Shown here one piece after another: positions 8,291 to 16,840 of a stretch of DNA of 64,000 nucleotides. The notes below the pieces were generated by a model. That model made no database searches. It was not told where the DNA came from and was given only the letters and a program-made list of their open reading frames with translations. The stretch's first letter is position 1. Each line of letters starts with the position of its first letter. The DNA is taken from NCBI RefSeq assembly GCF_026168515.1, contig NZ_CP093443.1, positions 62,001-126,000 of the forward strand, read 5' to 3'. The translations under genes were made by a program, and so were the position numbers. The DNA is from Brevibacterium spongiae (GTDB taxonomy: Bacteria > Actinomycetota > Actinomycetes > Actinomycetales > Brevibacteriaceae).

Positions 8291-8848
8291 CTACAGTGCT
8301 GAGGAGGTCAGCGCGGTCACCGCCGCGCGCACGAGTTCCCGGTCGGGTGCTTTGCCGTCGAGATGGTGATGGATCGTCCACCCCTCGATAAGCGCATCGA
8401 CGGCGTGGGCCGCGTCGGGGGTGAAGTGTTCGGTCAGCGCGGCCGCGCTGATGCCCATCCAGGAGGCGGCGAGCTCGGCGGAGTCGGGGGAGCTGCGGCC
8501 ATAGGAGTAGAGCTCGAAGATTCCCGCCATCTCCCGAGGGGAGGCGAAGGTGTCGCCGCAGATGATCTCGACGACGGCCTCGCGCGCCTCGGCGGGGGTC
8601 GCCGCCTCGTGCAGACCTGCGCGGTAGCGGCCGGAGAGTCTGTCGACGAGGCGACGGAACGCCTCGGTGATCACCTCGTCGATGCTGGTGAAGTGGTAGG
8701 TCATCGACCCCAGTGGGACGTCCGCGCGTGCTGCGACGGCGCGGTGGGAGACCCGGGCGACGCCGTCGTCGAGGATGAGCTCGAGGGCGGCCGCGATGAT
8801 CCGTTCCCGGCGGCCGGGGTCGTTCGGCACTCCGCTGCGTGCACTCAT
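8291..8848 (-). CDS. TetR-family transcriptional regulator
   Basis: 185 aa. The N-terminal helix-turn-helix (RRERIIAAALELILDDG, then VSHRAVAARADVPLGSMTYHF, about residues 13-55) is typical TetR. The C-terminal ligand domain is short and not specific. The start at 8848 is supported by GAAGGAGGGGG upstream; the long open frame beyond it overlaps the transporter gene and is spurious. It is divergent from the MFS transporter gene, with two palindromic operators in the 193-base gap, so it most likely represses that transporter and itself. Ligand unknown. Confidence 0.9.
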   Translation of the reverse strand: MSARSGVPNDPGRRERIIAAALELILDDGVARVSHRAVAARADVPLGSMTYHFTSIDEVITEAFRRLVDRLSGRYRAGLHEAATPAEAREAVVEIICGDTFASPREMAGIFELYSYGRSSPDSAELAASWMGISAAALTEHFTPDAAHAVDALIEGWTIHHHLDGKAPDRELVRAAVTALTSSAL

Positions 8849-8945
8849 TCGGCCCCCTCCTTCGTCGAATCCCGTGATCAGTCCGTGCGGTCGGTTCTTG
8901 ACTCCCGCGACAGTTCTGTCAGCTGTGACAGACGGACAACTGAGA

Positions 8946-8961
8946 GTGTACATTTGTACAC
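8946..8961. promoter_or_regulatory. operator palindrome 1 (TetR/MFS gap)
   Basis: GTGTACA-TT-TGTACAC, a perfect 7-2-7 inverted repeat. With the second copy 26 bases away (centre to centre), it lies between the divergent TetR and MFS genes. The position and the duplicated palindrome fit a TetR operator. Confidence 0.75.
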
Positions 8962-8971
8962 TGATCAATGT

Positions 8972-8987
8972 GTGTACATCCGTACAC
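8972..8987. promoter_or_regulatory. operator palindrome 2 (TetR/MFS gap)
   Basis: GTGTACA-TC-CGTACAC, the same 7-2-7 repeat as the first site with one mismatch in the right arm. It lies 55 bases upstream of the transporter start. Confidence 0.72.
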
Positions 8988-9041
8988 CGATCTGAGGACT
9001 GTCCGCCTGAGCACAGTGCACACCGATGAGGAGATGATCCG

Positions 9042-10313
9042 ATGTCCGAAGAGCAGGCCGTGCCGACCCCGGCGACGAATCGCTCCTCGACCCTGCGCGC
9101 TCGCCGTCTGTCCCTGCTCGCACTCTTCTTCCTCCCCGGCATCACCATCGCCTCGTGGGTGACCCGCACCCCGTCGATCCGTGACGCCCTCGACGCGAGC
9201 ACGGCACAGATGGGCCTCGTCCTCTTCGGACTCTCCATCGGGTCGATGCTCGGAATCCTCGCCTCCGGGCCGCTCGTCGGCCGCTTCGGGGCGCGACCGA
9301 TCATCGGCCTCGGCACGCTCGGAGTCATCGCGAGCATGCCCATCATCGGCCTAGGCGCCGCCTGGTCGCAGTCGTTCGTCGGCGCCGCAGGTCTCGTCGT
9401 CTTCGGACTCGGCATGGGTACTGGAGAGGTCGCGATGAACGTCGAGGGGGCGGAACTCGAGAAGCACCTCGATCGCCCCTTCCTGCCCGGCCTCCACGGT
9501 TTCTTCAGCCTCGGCACCGTCATCGGCGCCGTCATCGGGATCCTCGCCACCGCCGCCGACTTCCCCGTTCTCGTTCACCTCATACTCATCGGCATCCTCG
9601 GCGTCGTCGTCATGGCGCTGGCGATGCGCCACGTCCCCGCGGGGACGGGCCGGAGCGCCTCCATGGAAGGGGACCCCGCCGAGGCGACCCCCGGTTCAGG
9701 TCCCGAACCGAGTCCTCGGCCAGCTGGCACCCCCTCGGTGTGGAGGGACCCGCGGCTGATCGTCATCGGTGCGATCGTGCTCGGGATGGCGCTCGCCGAG
9801 GGCACCGCGAACGACTGGCTGCCGCTGGTCATGGTCGATGGGCACGGCTTCGACCCCGCGCTCGGTTCGAGCGTCTATGCGATCTTCGCGGCGGCGATGA
9901 CGATCGGCCGCTTCCTCGGCGGCGGCATCCTTCAGCGTTTCGGCCGCGCCAACGTGCTCTTCGTCAGCGCGGCGTTCGGCTTCCTCGGCATCGGCCTGGC
10001 CTCCCTCATCGACAGCCAGATCGTCGCCGCTGCCGCCGTGCTCCTCTGGGGCCTCGGGACTTCACTCGGCTTTCCGGTGGCACTGTCGGAGGCAGGTACC
10101 TCGGGCGCGCAGCCGGCCAAACGGGTGGCCGCGGTCTCGACGATCGGCTACCTCGCCTTCCTCGTCGGACCGCCTGCGCTCGGTCTCGTCGGCGATCACT
10201 GGGGGCTGCGGACGGCTCTGCTCATCCCCATGGGCGTGCTGCTGATCGTGCTCGCCCTGGCACCGCTGCTGCGCCGCGAACCCCGACCGGAGCCTCAGAC
10301 GAGTCCGGTGTAG
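9042..10313 (+). CDS. MFS transporter
   Basis: 423 aa, about twelve hydrophobic segments with a soluble central loop near residues 200-230 (Gly/Pro/Ser-rich). The N-terminal half carries FLPGITIASWVTRTPSIRDAL and an MFS loop GPLVGRFGARPIIGLG. The pattern resembles the YbjJ/fucose-permease-like branch. GAGGAG lies at 9028-9033, a good distance from the ATG. Divergent from the TetR gene, so it is probably an exporter or importer induced by the TetR ligand. The tail overlaps the convergent oxidase gene by 19 bases. Substrate not predictable. Confidence 0.88.
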   Translation: MSEEQAVPTPATNRSSTLRARRLSLLALFFLPGITIASWVTRTPSIRDALDASTAQMGLVLFGLSIGSMLGILASGPLVGRFGARPIIGLGTLGVIASMPIIGLGAAWSQSFVGAAGLVVFGLGMGTGEVAMNVEGAELEKHLDRPFLPGLHGFFSLGTVIGAVIGILATAADFPVLVHLILIGILGVVVMALAMRHVPAGTGRSASMEGDPAEATPGSGPEPSPRPAGTPSVWRDPRLIVIGAIVLGMALAEGTANDWLPLVMVDGHGFDPALGSSVYAIFAAAMTIGRFLGGGILQRFGRANVLFVSAAFGFLGIGLASLIDSQIVAAAAVLLWGLGTSLGFPVALSEAGTSGAQPAKRVAAVSTIGYLAFLVGPPALGLVGDHWGLRTALLIPMGVLLIVLALAPLLRREPRPEPQTSPV

Positions 10314-11668
10314 ACCGATCCCGGGTTGAAGATGTTGTCCGGGTCGAGGGCCTTCTTGATCCGGTGGTTGAGGTCCATGACGTCCTTGCCGAGGTAGGGC
10401 GCCAGCCACGGAGCCTTGAGCCGTCCGACACCGTGTTCCCCGGTGATCGTGCCCCCGAGGCCCGTGGCGAGATCCATGACCTCCCCGTAGGCGATCTGCG
10501 CGCGCTTCTGCTGCTCCTCGTCCTTCGGGTCGAGGACGAGCAGCGGGTGCGTGTTGCCGTCGCCGGCATGGGCGATCACGGCGATCGTCACCTGGCGTTC
10601 GGTCGAGATCTTCTCGATGCCGAGCACGAGATCGCCGAGCTTCGGCAGCGGAACCCCGACGTCCTCGAGCAGCAGTGCGCCCTTCTTCTCCACGGCCGGG
10701 ATCGCGATCCGGCGGGCCGTGACGAAGGCTTCGCCCTCTTCAGGGTCGGCGGTGAGATAGCACTCGGAGGCGGAGTTCTCGTTGCAGATCTCCTCGATGA
10801 GCGCGGCCTGCACACCCGAATGCTCCCCGGGCTCATCGGACTGGATGACGAGCATGCCCTCGGCCTCACGGTCGAGTCCCATCTTCAGCTCATCCTCGAC
10901 GGCGTTGATCGAGGGCTTGTCCATGAATTCGAGCATGGACGGCCGCATGGCCTTCGCGATGTCGAGCACGGCGTTCGTGGCATCGGAAAGTTTCGGGAAC
11001 ATCGCGACCACGGTCGTCGGGGGCAGCTGTGCGGGGATGAGCCGCAGCGTCACCTCGGTGATGACGCCCAGCGTTCCTTCGGATCCGACGAACAGCTTCG
11101 TCAGCGGCAGGCCGGCAACGTCCTTGAGCCGGGGTCCGCCGAGCTGCACGGCCTTGCCGTCGGCGAGGACGACCGTCATTCCGAGGACGTAGTCCGTGGT
11201 CACGCCGTATTTCACGCAGCACAGGCCGCCGGCGTTCGTGGCGATGTTGCCGCCGATCGAGCAGAACTCGAAGGACGAGGGATCCGGCGGGTACCACAGG
11301 CCGTGTTCGGCCGCGGCGGCCTTGACTTCGGCGTTGAAGGCGCCCGGTTGAACGACGGCCATCCGGGTGATCGGATCGATGGTGATCTCACGCATCCGAT
11401 CCAGCGAGAGCACGATTCCGCCGGCGATCGCGGAGCTGCCGCCGGACAGGCCGGATCCCGCGCCGCGGGGCACGATCGGGACCTTCGCCTCGGCGGCGAT
11501 GCGCACCACCGTCTGCACCTCCTCGGTGGAGGTCGCCCGGACCACGGCCAGGGGCACCCCGGCGTCGGGATCGTTGGCCCGGTCCCAGCGGTAGGCGTCC
11601 ATCGAGTCGGGATCGGTGATGACGGCGGCGGCCGGCAGGGCGGAGGTGAGAGCGGAGACAACGTCCAT
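10295..11668 (-). CDS. FAD-linked oxidase (glycolate/D-lactate dehydrogenase type, GlcD-like)
   Basis: 457 aa. The N-terminal FAD-binding domain of the PCMH/VAO type has PIVPRGAGSGLSGGSSA (about 65-81), FCSIGGNIATNAGGLCCVKYG (about 135-155) and VGSEGTLGVITEVTLRL. The C-terminal FAD-oxidase domain ends with HAGDGNTHP, TGEHGVGRLKAPWL and DPDNIFNPG, the usual GlcD/DLD signature. It oxidises a 2-hydroxy acid, probably glycolate or D-lactate, passing electrons to an unidentified acceptor; no GlcE/GlcF genes lie beside it. The ribosome site before 11668 is weak. Standalone cistron, convergent with the MFS gene. Confidence 0.88.
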   Translation of the reverse strand: MDVVSALTSALPAAAVITDPDSMDAYRWDRANDPDAGVPLAVVRATSTEEVQTVVRIAAEAKVPIVPRGAGSGLSGGSSAIAGGIVLSLDRMREITIDPITRMAVVQPGAFNAEVKAAAAEHGLWYPPDPSSFEFCSIGGNIATNAGGLCCVKYGVTTDYVLGMTVVLADGKAVQLGGPRLKDVAGLPLTKLFVGSEGTLGVITEVTLRLIPAQLPPTTVVAMFPKLSDATNAVLDIAKAMRPSMLEFMDKPSINAVEDELKMGLDREAEGMLVIQSDEPGEHSGVQAALIEEICNENSASECYLTADPEEGEAFVTARRIAIPAVEKKGALLLEDVGVPLPKLGDLVLGIEKISTERQVTIAVIAHAGDGNTHPLLVLDPKDEEQQKRAQIAYGEVMDLATGLGGTITGEHGVGRLKAPWLAPYLGKDVMDLNHRIKKALDPDNIFNPGSVYTGLV

Positions 11669-11860
11669 GTTGCTGATCTGGCCTTTCGAGCGGAGTTCGG
11701 CACCCGGAATTCGCTTCCGACGTTACCAGGATCACAGTCGGCGCCGACGCGGTGGTCCACTGTGCAGACGACGGTGCATACGCGGTACCCGCCAGGGCGC
11801 GGAGGATCCCGTGCCGCGGCGCGGCCGGTCCATGTCAGCGCCGCGGCGTACTGTGGATCC

Positions 11861-13660
11861 ATGACCGATGTGCCGACTGCCGCCTGCGTGCTCGGGACAC
11901 TGCCCGGCACGGGGTTCGAGAGCGCTCGGATCGGCATCATCGACCTTGATCGCAGCGGTGCGGAGATCGGCCGGATCGAGCTCGCCGAGGCGGCCCTTCC
12001 CGATTTCGTCCGTGACCGTGAGAATGGGGCCGGGAGAGAGGCGACCGGGGCAGCCGGAAGCACGGTTCGCGCTCCCGCACCCGGCCCCCGGTGGGTCCTC
12101 AGCGACACCCCGAAGTGGTATCCGCAGCTGCTGGCCGCCGGGGTGAGTGTCGAACGCTGCCACGACCTGCGCCTGTCTCACGCGATCCTGGCCCGGTCCG
12201 AACTCGTCACCGCCCCGGACGCGATCCGCGCCGCCGCCGACTGGGACGCCGCTCCCGCAGACGCCTCTGCACCCGAACAGGCGGCAGCGCTCTTCGACGT
12301 CGACGCCGGTCGCGGCCACATCCGGCAGGTGCCGCACGACCTCGAGGCGGCGTCGGCGGAATACGCTCGCCAGAGCGCGGCGATCGAGTCGGCAAGCGAT
12401 CCGGGTCGGCTGCGGCTGCTGCTGGCCGCGGAATCGGCCGGAGGACTCGTCGCCGCAGAGATGCGGGCGGGGGGAGTCCCGTGGGACGAAGCCGAACACG
12501 ACCGGATCCTGACCGAGATGCTCGGCCCCCGACCGATCCGTGACGGGAAGCCGGCGAAGATGCTGGCCAAGGCCGATGAGGTCCGCGCCGCCCTCGAGGA
12601 CCCGCGGCTCAACCTCGACTCCCCGAACCGTCTGCTCTCAGGCTTGCGCAATGCCGGCATCAACGTGGCCTCGACGTCGAAATGGGAGCTGGCCGAAATC
12701 GATCATCCGGCGATCGCACCCCTGCTCGAGTACAAGAAGATGGCCCGGCTCCTCAGTGCCAACGGCTGGCACTGGCTCGACGAATGGGTCGACGACGGCC
12801 GTTATCGGCCCGTCTACGTGCCCGGCGGAGTCGTCACCGGCAGGTGGGCGGCCAGCGGGGGAGGTGCCCTGCAGATTCCGCGCCAGCTGCGCCCGGCACT
12901 GCGTGCCGATCCCGGCTGGCGACTCGTCTCCGCCGATGTCGCTCAGCTCGAGCCTCGTGCGCTGGCCGCCATGTCCGGGGATCGGGCGATGGCCGAGGCC
13001 GGGTACGGCAAGGACCTCTACTCCGGGCTCGTCGACGCCGGTGTCGTAGCCACCCGGCAGGAGGCGAAGATCGCGGTCCTCGGCGCCATGTACGGATCGA
13101 CGACGGGTGAGGCAGGGGCGCTGGTGCCCCGTCTGCGGACGAACTTCCCCGCCGCGATGCATCTCGTCGATTCCGCCGCCGAGGTGGGGCTGCGCGGGGG
13201 AGTCGTGTCCACCTGGTTGGGCCGGACCTCACCACCCCCGAGCGAAGGGTGGCAGAGGCTGCAGAGGGCGGCGAACCGCTTCGACGCCACCGGTGCCGAT
13301 GAGCAGCGGGCTCGGCGTGCCGCCGGTGACCAGGGACGATTCACCCGCAACTTCGTCGTCCAGGGCACCGCGGCCGAATTGGCGCTGGCATGGTTGGCCG
13401 ATCTGCGGCTGCGTCTGGCCGGACTGCCCGCGATCGACGAGAAGCCGGCGACCGCCTCGGGGCCGGTGTTCTCCAGGCGGGCTCACCTCGTCTTCTTCCT
13501 CCACGACGAAGTCATCATCCATGCCCCGGCCGAGCAGGCCGAGGAGGCGGCGGACGCGATCAGGGCGGCGGCCGCCTCGGCGGGTCGATTGCTCTTCGGG
13601 GATGCTCCCGTCGATTTCCCTCTCGATCTGAGCATCGGCGAGCGGGCGATCAAGGATTGA
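11861..13660 (+). CDS. family-A DNA polymerase (bifunctional 3'-5' exonuclease/polymerase type)
   Basis: 599 aa. The polymerase-A core is intact: motif A as SADVAQLEPRALAAMS (about 360), motif B as ATRQEAKIAVLGAMYG (about 400) and motif C as LVFFLHDEVIIHAP (about 545). There is no N-terminal 5' nuclease domain. The first ~230 residues are a degenerate exonuclease-like region whose usual DEDD acidic residues I could not place. Actinobacteria carry such a second, short Pol I beside the full-length PolA. The frame is open far upstream, but that part runs antisense through the oxidase gene; the ATG at 11861 begins the recognisable protein (MTDVPTAACVLG). It stands alone between a divergent oxidase and the alcohol dehydrogenase. 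A repair/translesion role is inferred. Confidence 0.87.
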   Translation: MTDVPTAACVLGTLPGTGFESARIGIIDLDRSGAEIGRIELAEAALPDFVRDRENGAGREATGAAGSTVRAPAPGPRWVLSDTPKWYPQLLAAGVSVERCHDLRLSHAILARSELVTAPDAIRAAADWDAAPADASAPEQAAALFDVDAGRGHIRQVPHDLEAASAEYARQSAAIESASDPGRLRLLLAAESAGGLVAAEMRAGGVPWDEAEHDRILTEMLGPRPIRDGKPAKMLAKADEVRAALEDPRLNLDSPNRLLSGLRNAGINVASTSKWELAEIDHPAIAPLLEYKKMARLLSANGWHWLDEWVDDGRYRPVYVPGGVVTGRWAASGGGALQIPRQLRPALRADPGWRLVSADVAQLEPRALAAMSGDRAMAEAGYGKDLYSGLVDAGVVATRQEAKIAVLGAMYGSTTGEAGALVPRLRTNFPAAMHLVDSAAEVGLRGGVVSTWLGRTSPPPSEGWQRLQRAANRFDATGADEQRARRAAGDQGRFTRNFVVQGTAAELALAWLADLRLRLAGLPAIDEKPATASGPVFSRRAHLVFFLHDEVIIHAPAEQAEEAADAIRAAAASAGRLLFGDAPVDFPLDLSIGERAIKD

Positions 13661-13810
13661 GCACAGTCACGGGCCGAGCCTGCACGGCTGCGAGTGCGCC
13701 TGCGGGCCTGAATGTGATCTGAAGGATAAGTCCATATGCATGGAATAGAATTCCTGCGTCAGGCGCTGGACGATGGGGCCCAGCCTCGCACATCCGAACA
13801 AGGAGAGCAT

Positions 13811-14890
13811 ATGAGCATCAGCGTCAAGGCACTGCAGAAGACCGGACCGGACCAGCCGTTCCGCGTGGCCACGATCGAACGCCGGGATCCGCGCCCCGAT
13901 GACGTCCTCATCGACATCAAGGCCGCCGGCATCTGCCACAGCGACATCCACACCATCCGCAACGAATGGGGCGAGGCGCACTTCCCGCTCACCGTCGGCC
14001 ACGAGATCGCAGGCGTCGTCGAAGCCGTCGGTGAGAACGTCACCGATTGGAAGGTCGGCGACCGCGTGGGCGTCGGCTGCATGGTCAACTCGTGCGGCGA
14101 CTGCGAAGAATGCCTGGCCGGCCAGGAGCAGAACTGCCTGAACGGCAGCGTCGGAACCTACAACGTCGAAGACGTCGACGGCACGATCACCCAGGGCGGC
14201 TACGCGCAGAAGGTCGTCGTCAATGAACGATTCGTGTGCCGCATCCCCGATGCCCTCGACTTCGATGTCGCCGCGCCGCTGCTGTGCGCCGGCATCACCA
14301 CCTACGCACCGCTCAACCGCTGGGGTGCAGGGGAGCAGAAGGACGGGGCGCCGAAGCAGGTCGCCGTGCTCGGGCTCGGCGGACTCGGACACATGGGCGT
14401 GCAGATCGCCGCGGCCATGGGCGCCGAGGTGACCGTGCTCTCGCGCACGCTGCGCAAGGAGGACGACGCGCTCGCCCTCGGCGCGAAGCGGATGCTCGCG
14501 ACGACCGAGGACGACTTCTTCTCCGACCACCGCGGCGAGTTCGACCTCATCCTCAACACGATCAGCGCCGACATCCCCGTCGACCGCTACCTGCGCCTGC
14601 TGAAGCCGCGCGGGGTTATGGCCGTCGTCGGCCTCCCGCCCGAGAAGCAGCAGTTCTCCTTCGGCTCGGTCATCGGCGGGGCCAAGGCGATCGCCGGATC
14701 GAACATCGGCGGCATCGCCGAGACCCAGGAGATGCTCGACTTCTGCGCCGAGCACGGCATCGCCGCGCAGATCGAGACGATTTCCGTCACCGAGGCGGAC
14801 GCCGCCTATGACCGGGTCGTCGACGGAGATGTGCGCTTCCGCGTCGTCATCGACACCGCGAGCTTCGACGAAGTCGAGGCCGTGAGCTGA
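13811..14890 (+). CDS. zinc-dependent alcohol dehydrogenase
   Basis: 359 aa, medium-chain dehydrogenase of the cinnamyl-alcohol-dehydrogenase/YahK branch, NADP preference likely. The catalytic zinc site has Cys in AAGICHSDIH (about 40) and GHEIAGVV. The structural zinc loop is GCMVNSCGDCEECLAGQEQN. The Rossmann dinucleotide site is GLGGLGHMGVQIA (about 188-200). Start at 13811, directly after AAGGAGAG; a longer frame from 13736 lacks a ribosome site. A TAGAAT -10-like hexamer lies at 13746-13751. It probably reduces aldehydes. A strong terminator follows at 14963. Confidence 0.92.
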   Translation: MSISVKALQKTGPDQPFRVATIERRDPRPDDVLIDIKAAGICHSDIHTIRNEWGEAHFPLTVGHEIAGVVEAVGENVTDWKVGDRVGVGCMVNSCGDCEECLAGQEQNCLNGSVGTYNVEDVDGTITQGGYAQKVVVNERFVCRIPDALDFDVAAPLLCAGITTYAPLNRWGAGEQKDGAPKQVAVLGLGGLGHMGVQIAAAMGAEVTVLSRTLRKEDDALALGAKRMLATTEDDFFSDHRGEFDLILNTISADIPVDRYLRLLKPRGVMAVVGLPPEKQQFSFGSVIGGAKAIAGSNIGGIAETQEMLDFCAEHGIAAQIETISVTEADAAYDRVVDGDVRFRVVIDTASFDEVEAVS

Positions 14891-14962
14891 GGGTCTCGGC
14901 CGAAGTTCTGTCTTGATTCGGTGCGCTGATTCGGTGCGCTGTGGCGGTGGCGTGAGACCGCA

Positions 14963-15022
14963 AGGGTCGGGGGAGTCCCGCAATCTCTGCGGGACTCCCT
15001 CGACCCTCCTGTCGCAGGAGGG
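14963..15022 (+). terminator. 20-bp terminator stem overlapping a second hairpin
   Basis: Arms 14963-14982 and 14988-15007 pair over 20 positions (one G-T) around a five-base loop. The last four bases of the right arm are also the start of a second hairpin: 15004-15011 CCCTCCTG pairs with 15015-15022 CAGGAGGG around TCG. The two structures exclude each other at the junction. No long T-run follows. It lies after the alcohol dehydrogenase and before the VanZ genes. Confidence 0.72.
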
Positions 15023-15096
15023 CACAATGAGACCGGGGCGAATGAGTCCGGGCAGGCTGAGTCCAAGCGGGCCGGCCCTCGACGAACAGGGGAGCG

Positions 15097-15561
15097 ATGA
15101 CGGGTGCGAGGCGGAGGCTGCGAACGGTGCCCATGGCGCTGCTCATCCTCTACACGGTCTTCATCGGCCTCGTCACCCTCACGCCCAACCAGCTGGACAC
15201 GGGTCCCGGATCGTTCATCGCGTGGCTGCTCGAATTCCTCGCCTCCCATCGGGTGACCGCGTGGATCGACTACGACATGCTCGAGAAGCTGGCGAACGTC
15301 GGAATGTTCATCCCCTTCGGCCTTCTCATGGCGCTGCAGTGCGGGCGCAGCCGCTGGTGGGTCGGCTGGGTCACGGGGATCGCCTTCACCTGCCTCATCG
15401 AGGGCACGCAGGCGACTCTGCTCTCGCCCACTCGCTTCGGCACTATCAGCGACCTCGTGACGAACAGCCTCGGCGCCGGCATCGGGGCGGTGGCCGGACT
15501 CATCGCCATGACTCTCTGGCCGGGGCCTGCCGATACTCCCGTCGATCACGAGGTGCGCTGA
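15097..15561 (+). CDS. VanZ-like membrane protein, copy 1
   Basis: 154 aa with four hydrophobic segments (about 13-25, 66-80, 88-101, 128-145). The VanZ family core is visible: LYTVFIGLVTLTPNQLDTG, KLANVGMFIPFGLLMAL, then ADLVTNSLGAGIGA-type text (SDLVTNSLGAGIGAV). GGGGAG precedes the ATG. VanZ gives teicoplanin resistance in enterococcal clusters, but most homologues are of unknown role in envelope biology; no van genes are here. It is paralogous to the next gene at about half the residues over the full length, indicating tandem duplication. Confidence 0.82.
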   Translation: MTGARRRLRTVPMALLILYTVFIGLVTLTPNQLDTGPGSFIAWLLEFLASHRVTAWIDYDMLEKLANVGMFIPFGLLMALQCGRSRWWVGWVTGIAFTCLIEGTQATLLSPTRFGTISDLVTNSLGAGIGAVAGLIAMTLWPGPADTPVDHEVR

Positions 15562-15687
15562 TCGCGTGATGCACTGATGTCGCGGTGCATGGATCGTGGG
15601 GTGCACTGATCGCGGTCAGCTGAGCATTGACCATGCGCAGCTGCGCATTGATCGCACTCCAAGGATTCAGTCGTATGTTGGACGGTG

Positions 15688-16161
15688 ATGACAGATCGTG
15701 ATCAGCGCACAGTCGGTGCGCCGCTGGCCCTTCTCGTTCTCTACACCCTCTTCATTGCCGCCATCACGCTGACCCCGCAGCAGATGGGCACCGGCCCGAA
15801 CACCCTCATCGGGCACGCACTCGACCTCTTCGCCGCGCACCGGGAGACGGCCTGGCTGACGTATGAACGGGTCGAGAAGCTCGGCAATGTGGCGATGTTC
15901 ATCCCCTTCGGCTTCCTTGCAGCCCTGCATTTCGGGCGCAGGCGCTGGTGGCTCGGATTCGTCGTCGGCGCGAGCTTCAGCACCGCCATCGAGATCTTCC
16001 AAGGCACTGTGCTCACACAGACCCGCTTCGCCACCCTCAGCGACCTCGTCACGAACACGATCGGTGCAGGCATCGGCGCGCTCCTCGGCCTGTGCTGCAT
16101 GGCCGTGTGGCCGGTGCGAAGGACAGGGAGCGATTCCCGCAGGGAATTCGCGACCGTCTGA
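15688..16161 (+). CDS. VanZ-like membrane protein, copy 2
   Basis: 157 aa from the ATG at 15688; an in-frame GTG directly precedes it. Same layout as the preceding gene: LYTLFIAAITLTPQQMGTG, KLGNVAMFIPFGFLAAL, SDLVTNTIGAGIGALLG. The shared spacing of the membrane segments shows a duplicated gene pair. The 123-base gap between the two copies contains several imperfect GTGCACTGATCGC-type direct repeats (about 15566-15625). A membrane/envelope role is inferred from the family only. Confidence 0.82.
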   Translation: MTDRDQRTVGAPLALLVLYTLFIAAITLTPQQMGTGPNTLIGHALDLFAAHRETAWLTYERVEKLGNVAMFIPFGFLAALHFGRRRWWLGFVVGASFSTAIEIFQGTVLTQTRFATLSDLVTNTIGAGIGALLGLCCMAVWPVRRTGSDSRREFATV

Positions 16162-16268
16162 GCGATTCCGCGGCCGTTCGGCAGACGTGCCGGTTCGGGG
16201 TCGCCTTTCAGCCGGCCGCCACTCGGAAGTTACCGCTCCGCGGATTCCCCGCTCCGCGCCGCTGCCCC

Positions 16269-16742
16269 TCAGCCGTCCTCCGGTTCCTCGAGGGCCGCAA
16301 TGCACCGACCGAGCGCCTCGGTGACCTTCGTCCGAGTCTCTTCGTCGAGCGGCGAGGCCATGCGGGCGGTGATCACCTCGACTCGGGACACCGCCTGATC
16401 GAGCAGCTCTTCGCCTGCCGGGGTGAGGCGTGTGGGCAGGACGCGCCCGGATTCGGCCTTCGCCGGTCTCGTGATCAGCCCTCGCTCCTGCAGTCCGCGC
16501 ACCAGCGTGTTCATCGTCTGCCGGGTGACGAAGCCGCCGCGGGCGAGTTCCGAGTTCGATGCCCCGGGCCTCCGACGCAGCTGCTCGAGACAGTTGTACT
16601 GCGGTGTCGTCAGCTCCAGCGGCCGCAGCGTCTCGTCCATCCGAGACCGCAGCGCCGTCTGCAGATGCTTGAGCTGATAGCCGAGGAGAGAATCGAGGCT
16701 CTCCACCGCATTCGACACGTCTCCACTCTGCTCTTGACTCAT
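16269..16742 (-). CDS. MarR-family transcriptional regulator
   Basis: 157 aa. Winged helix-turn-helix in the middle (LELTTPQYNCLEQLRRRP, then SNSELARGGFVTRQTMNTLV, wing AESGRVLPTRLTPAGEELL, about residues 43-112), flanked by dimerisation helices. Divergent from the VOC gene across 98 bases that hold a 13-bp inverted repeat beginning four bases before this start. That argues for autorepression and control of the VOC gene. Confidence 0.9.
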   Translation of the reverse strand: MSQEQSGDVSNAVESLDSLLGYQLKHLQTALRSRMDETLRPLELTTPQYNCLEQLRRRPGASNSELARGGFVTRQTMNTLVRGLQERGLITRPAKAESGRVLPTRLTPAGEELLDQAVSRVEVITARMASPLDEETRTKVTEALGRCIAALEEPEDG

Positions 16743-16745
16743 GTA

Positions 16746-16781
16746 AGCATTCTGACATACATTCGGTCATGTCAGGATGCT
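16746..16781. promoter_or_regulatory. MarR operator candidate
   Basis: AGCATTCTGACAT at 16746-16758 and ATGTCAGGATGCT at 16769-16781 form an inverted repeat with one mismatch and a 10-base spacer, in the MarR/VOC intergenic region. Confidence 0.65.
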
Positions 16782-16840
16782 GACATTGAACGAATTCGGG
16801 ATCCCGTCAGATGGCGGGGTGCGGGAAGAAGGAGAAACTC

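Noticed and set aside
8849..9550. Extension of the TetR frame through the divergent gene
   Set aside because: It overlaps the MFS transporter in antisense and has no start with a ribosome site; the real start is at 8848.
9740..11860. Upstream extension of the DNA polymerase frame across 2.1 kb
   Set aside because: It runs antisense to the FAD oxidase and out of frame within the transporter gene; no ribosome site or homology until the ATG at 11861.
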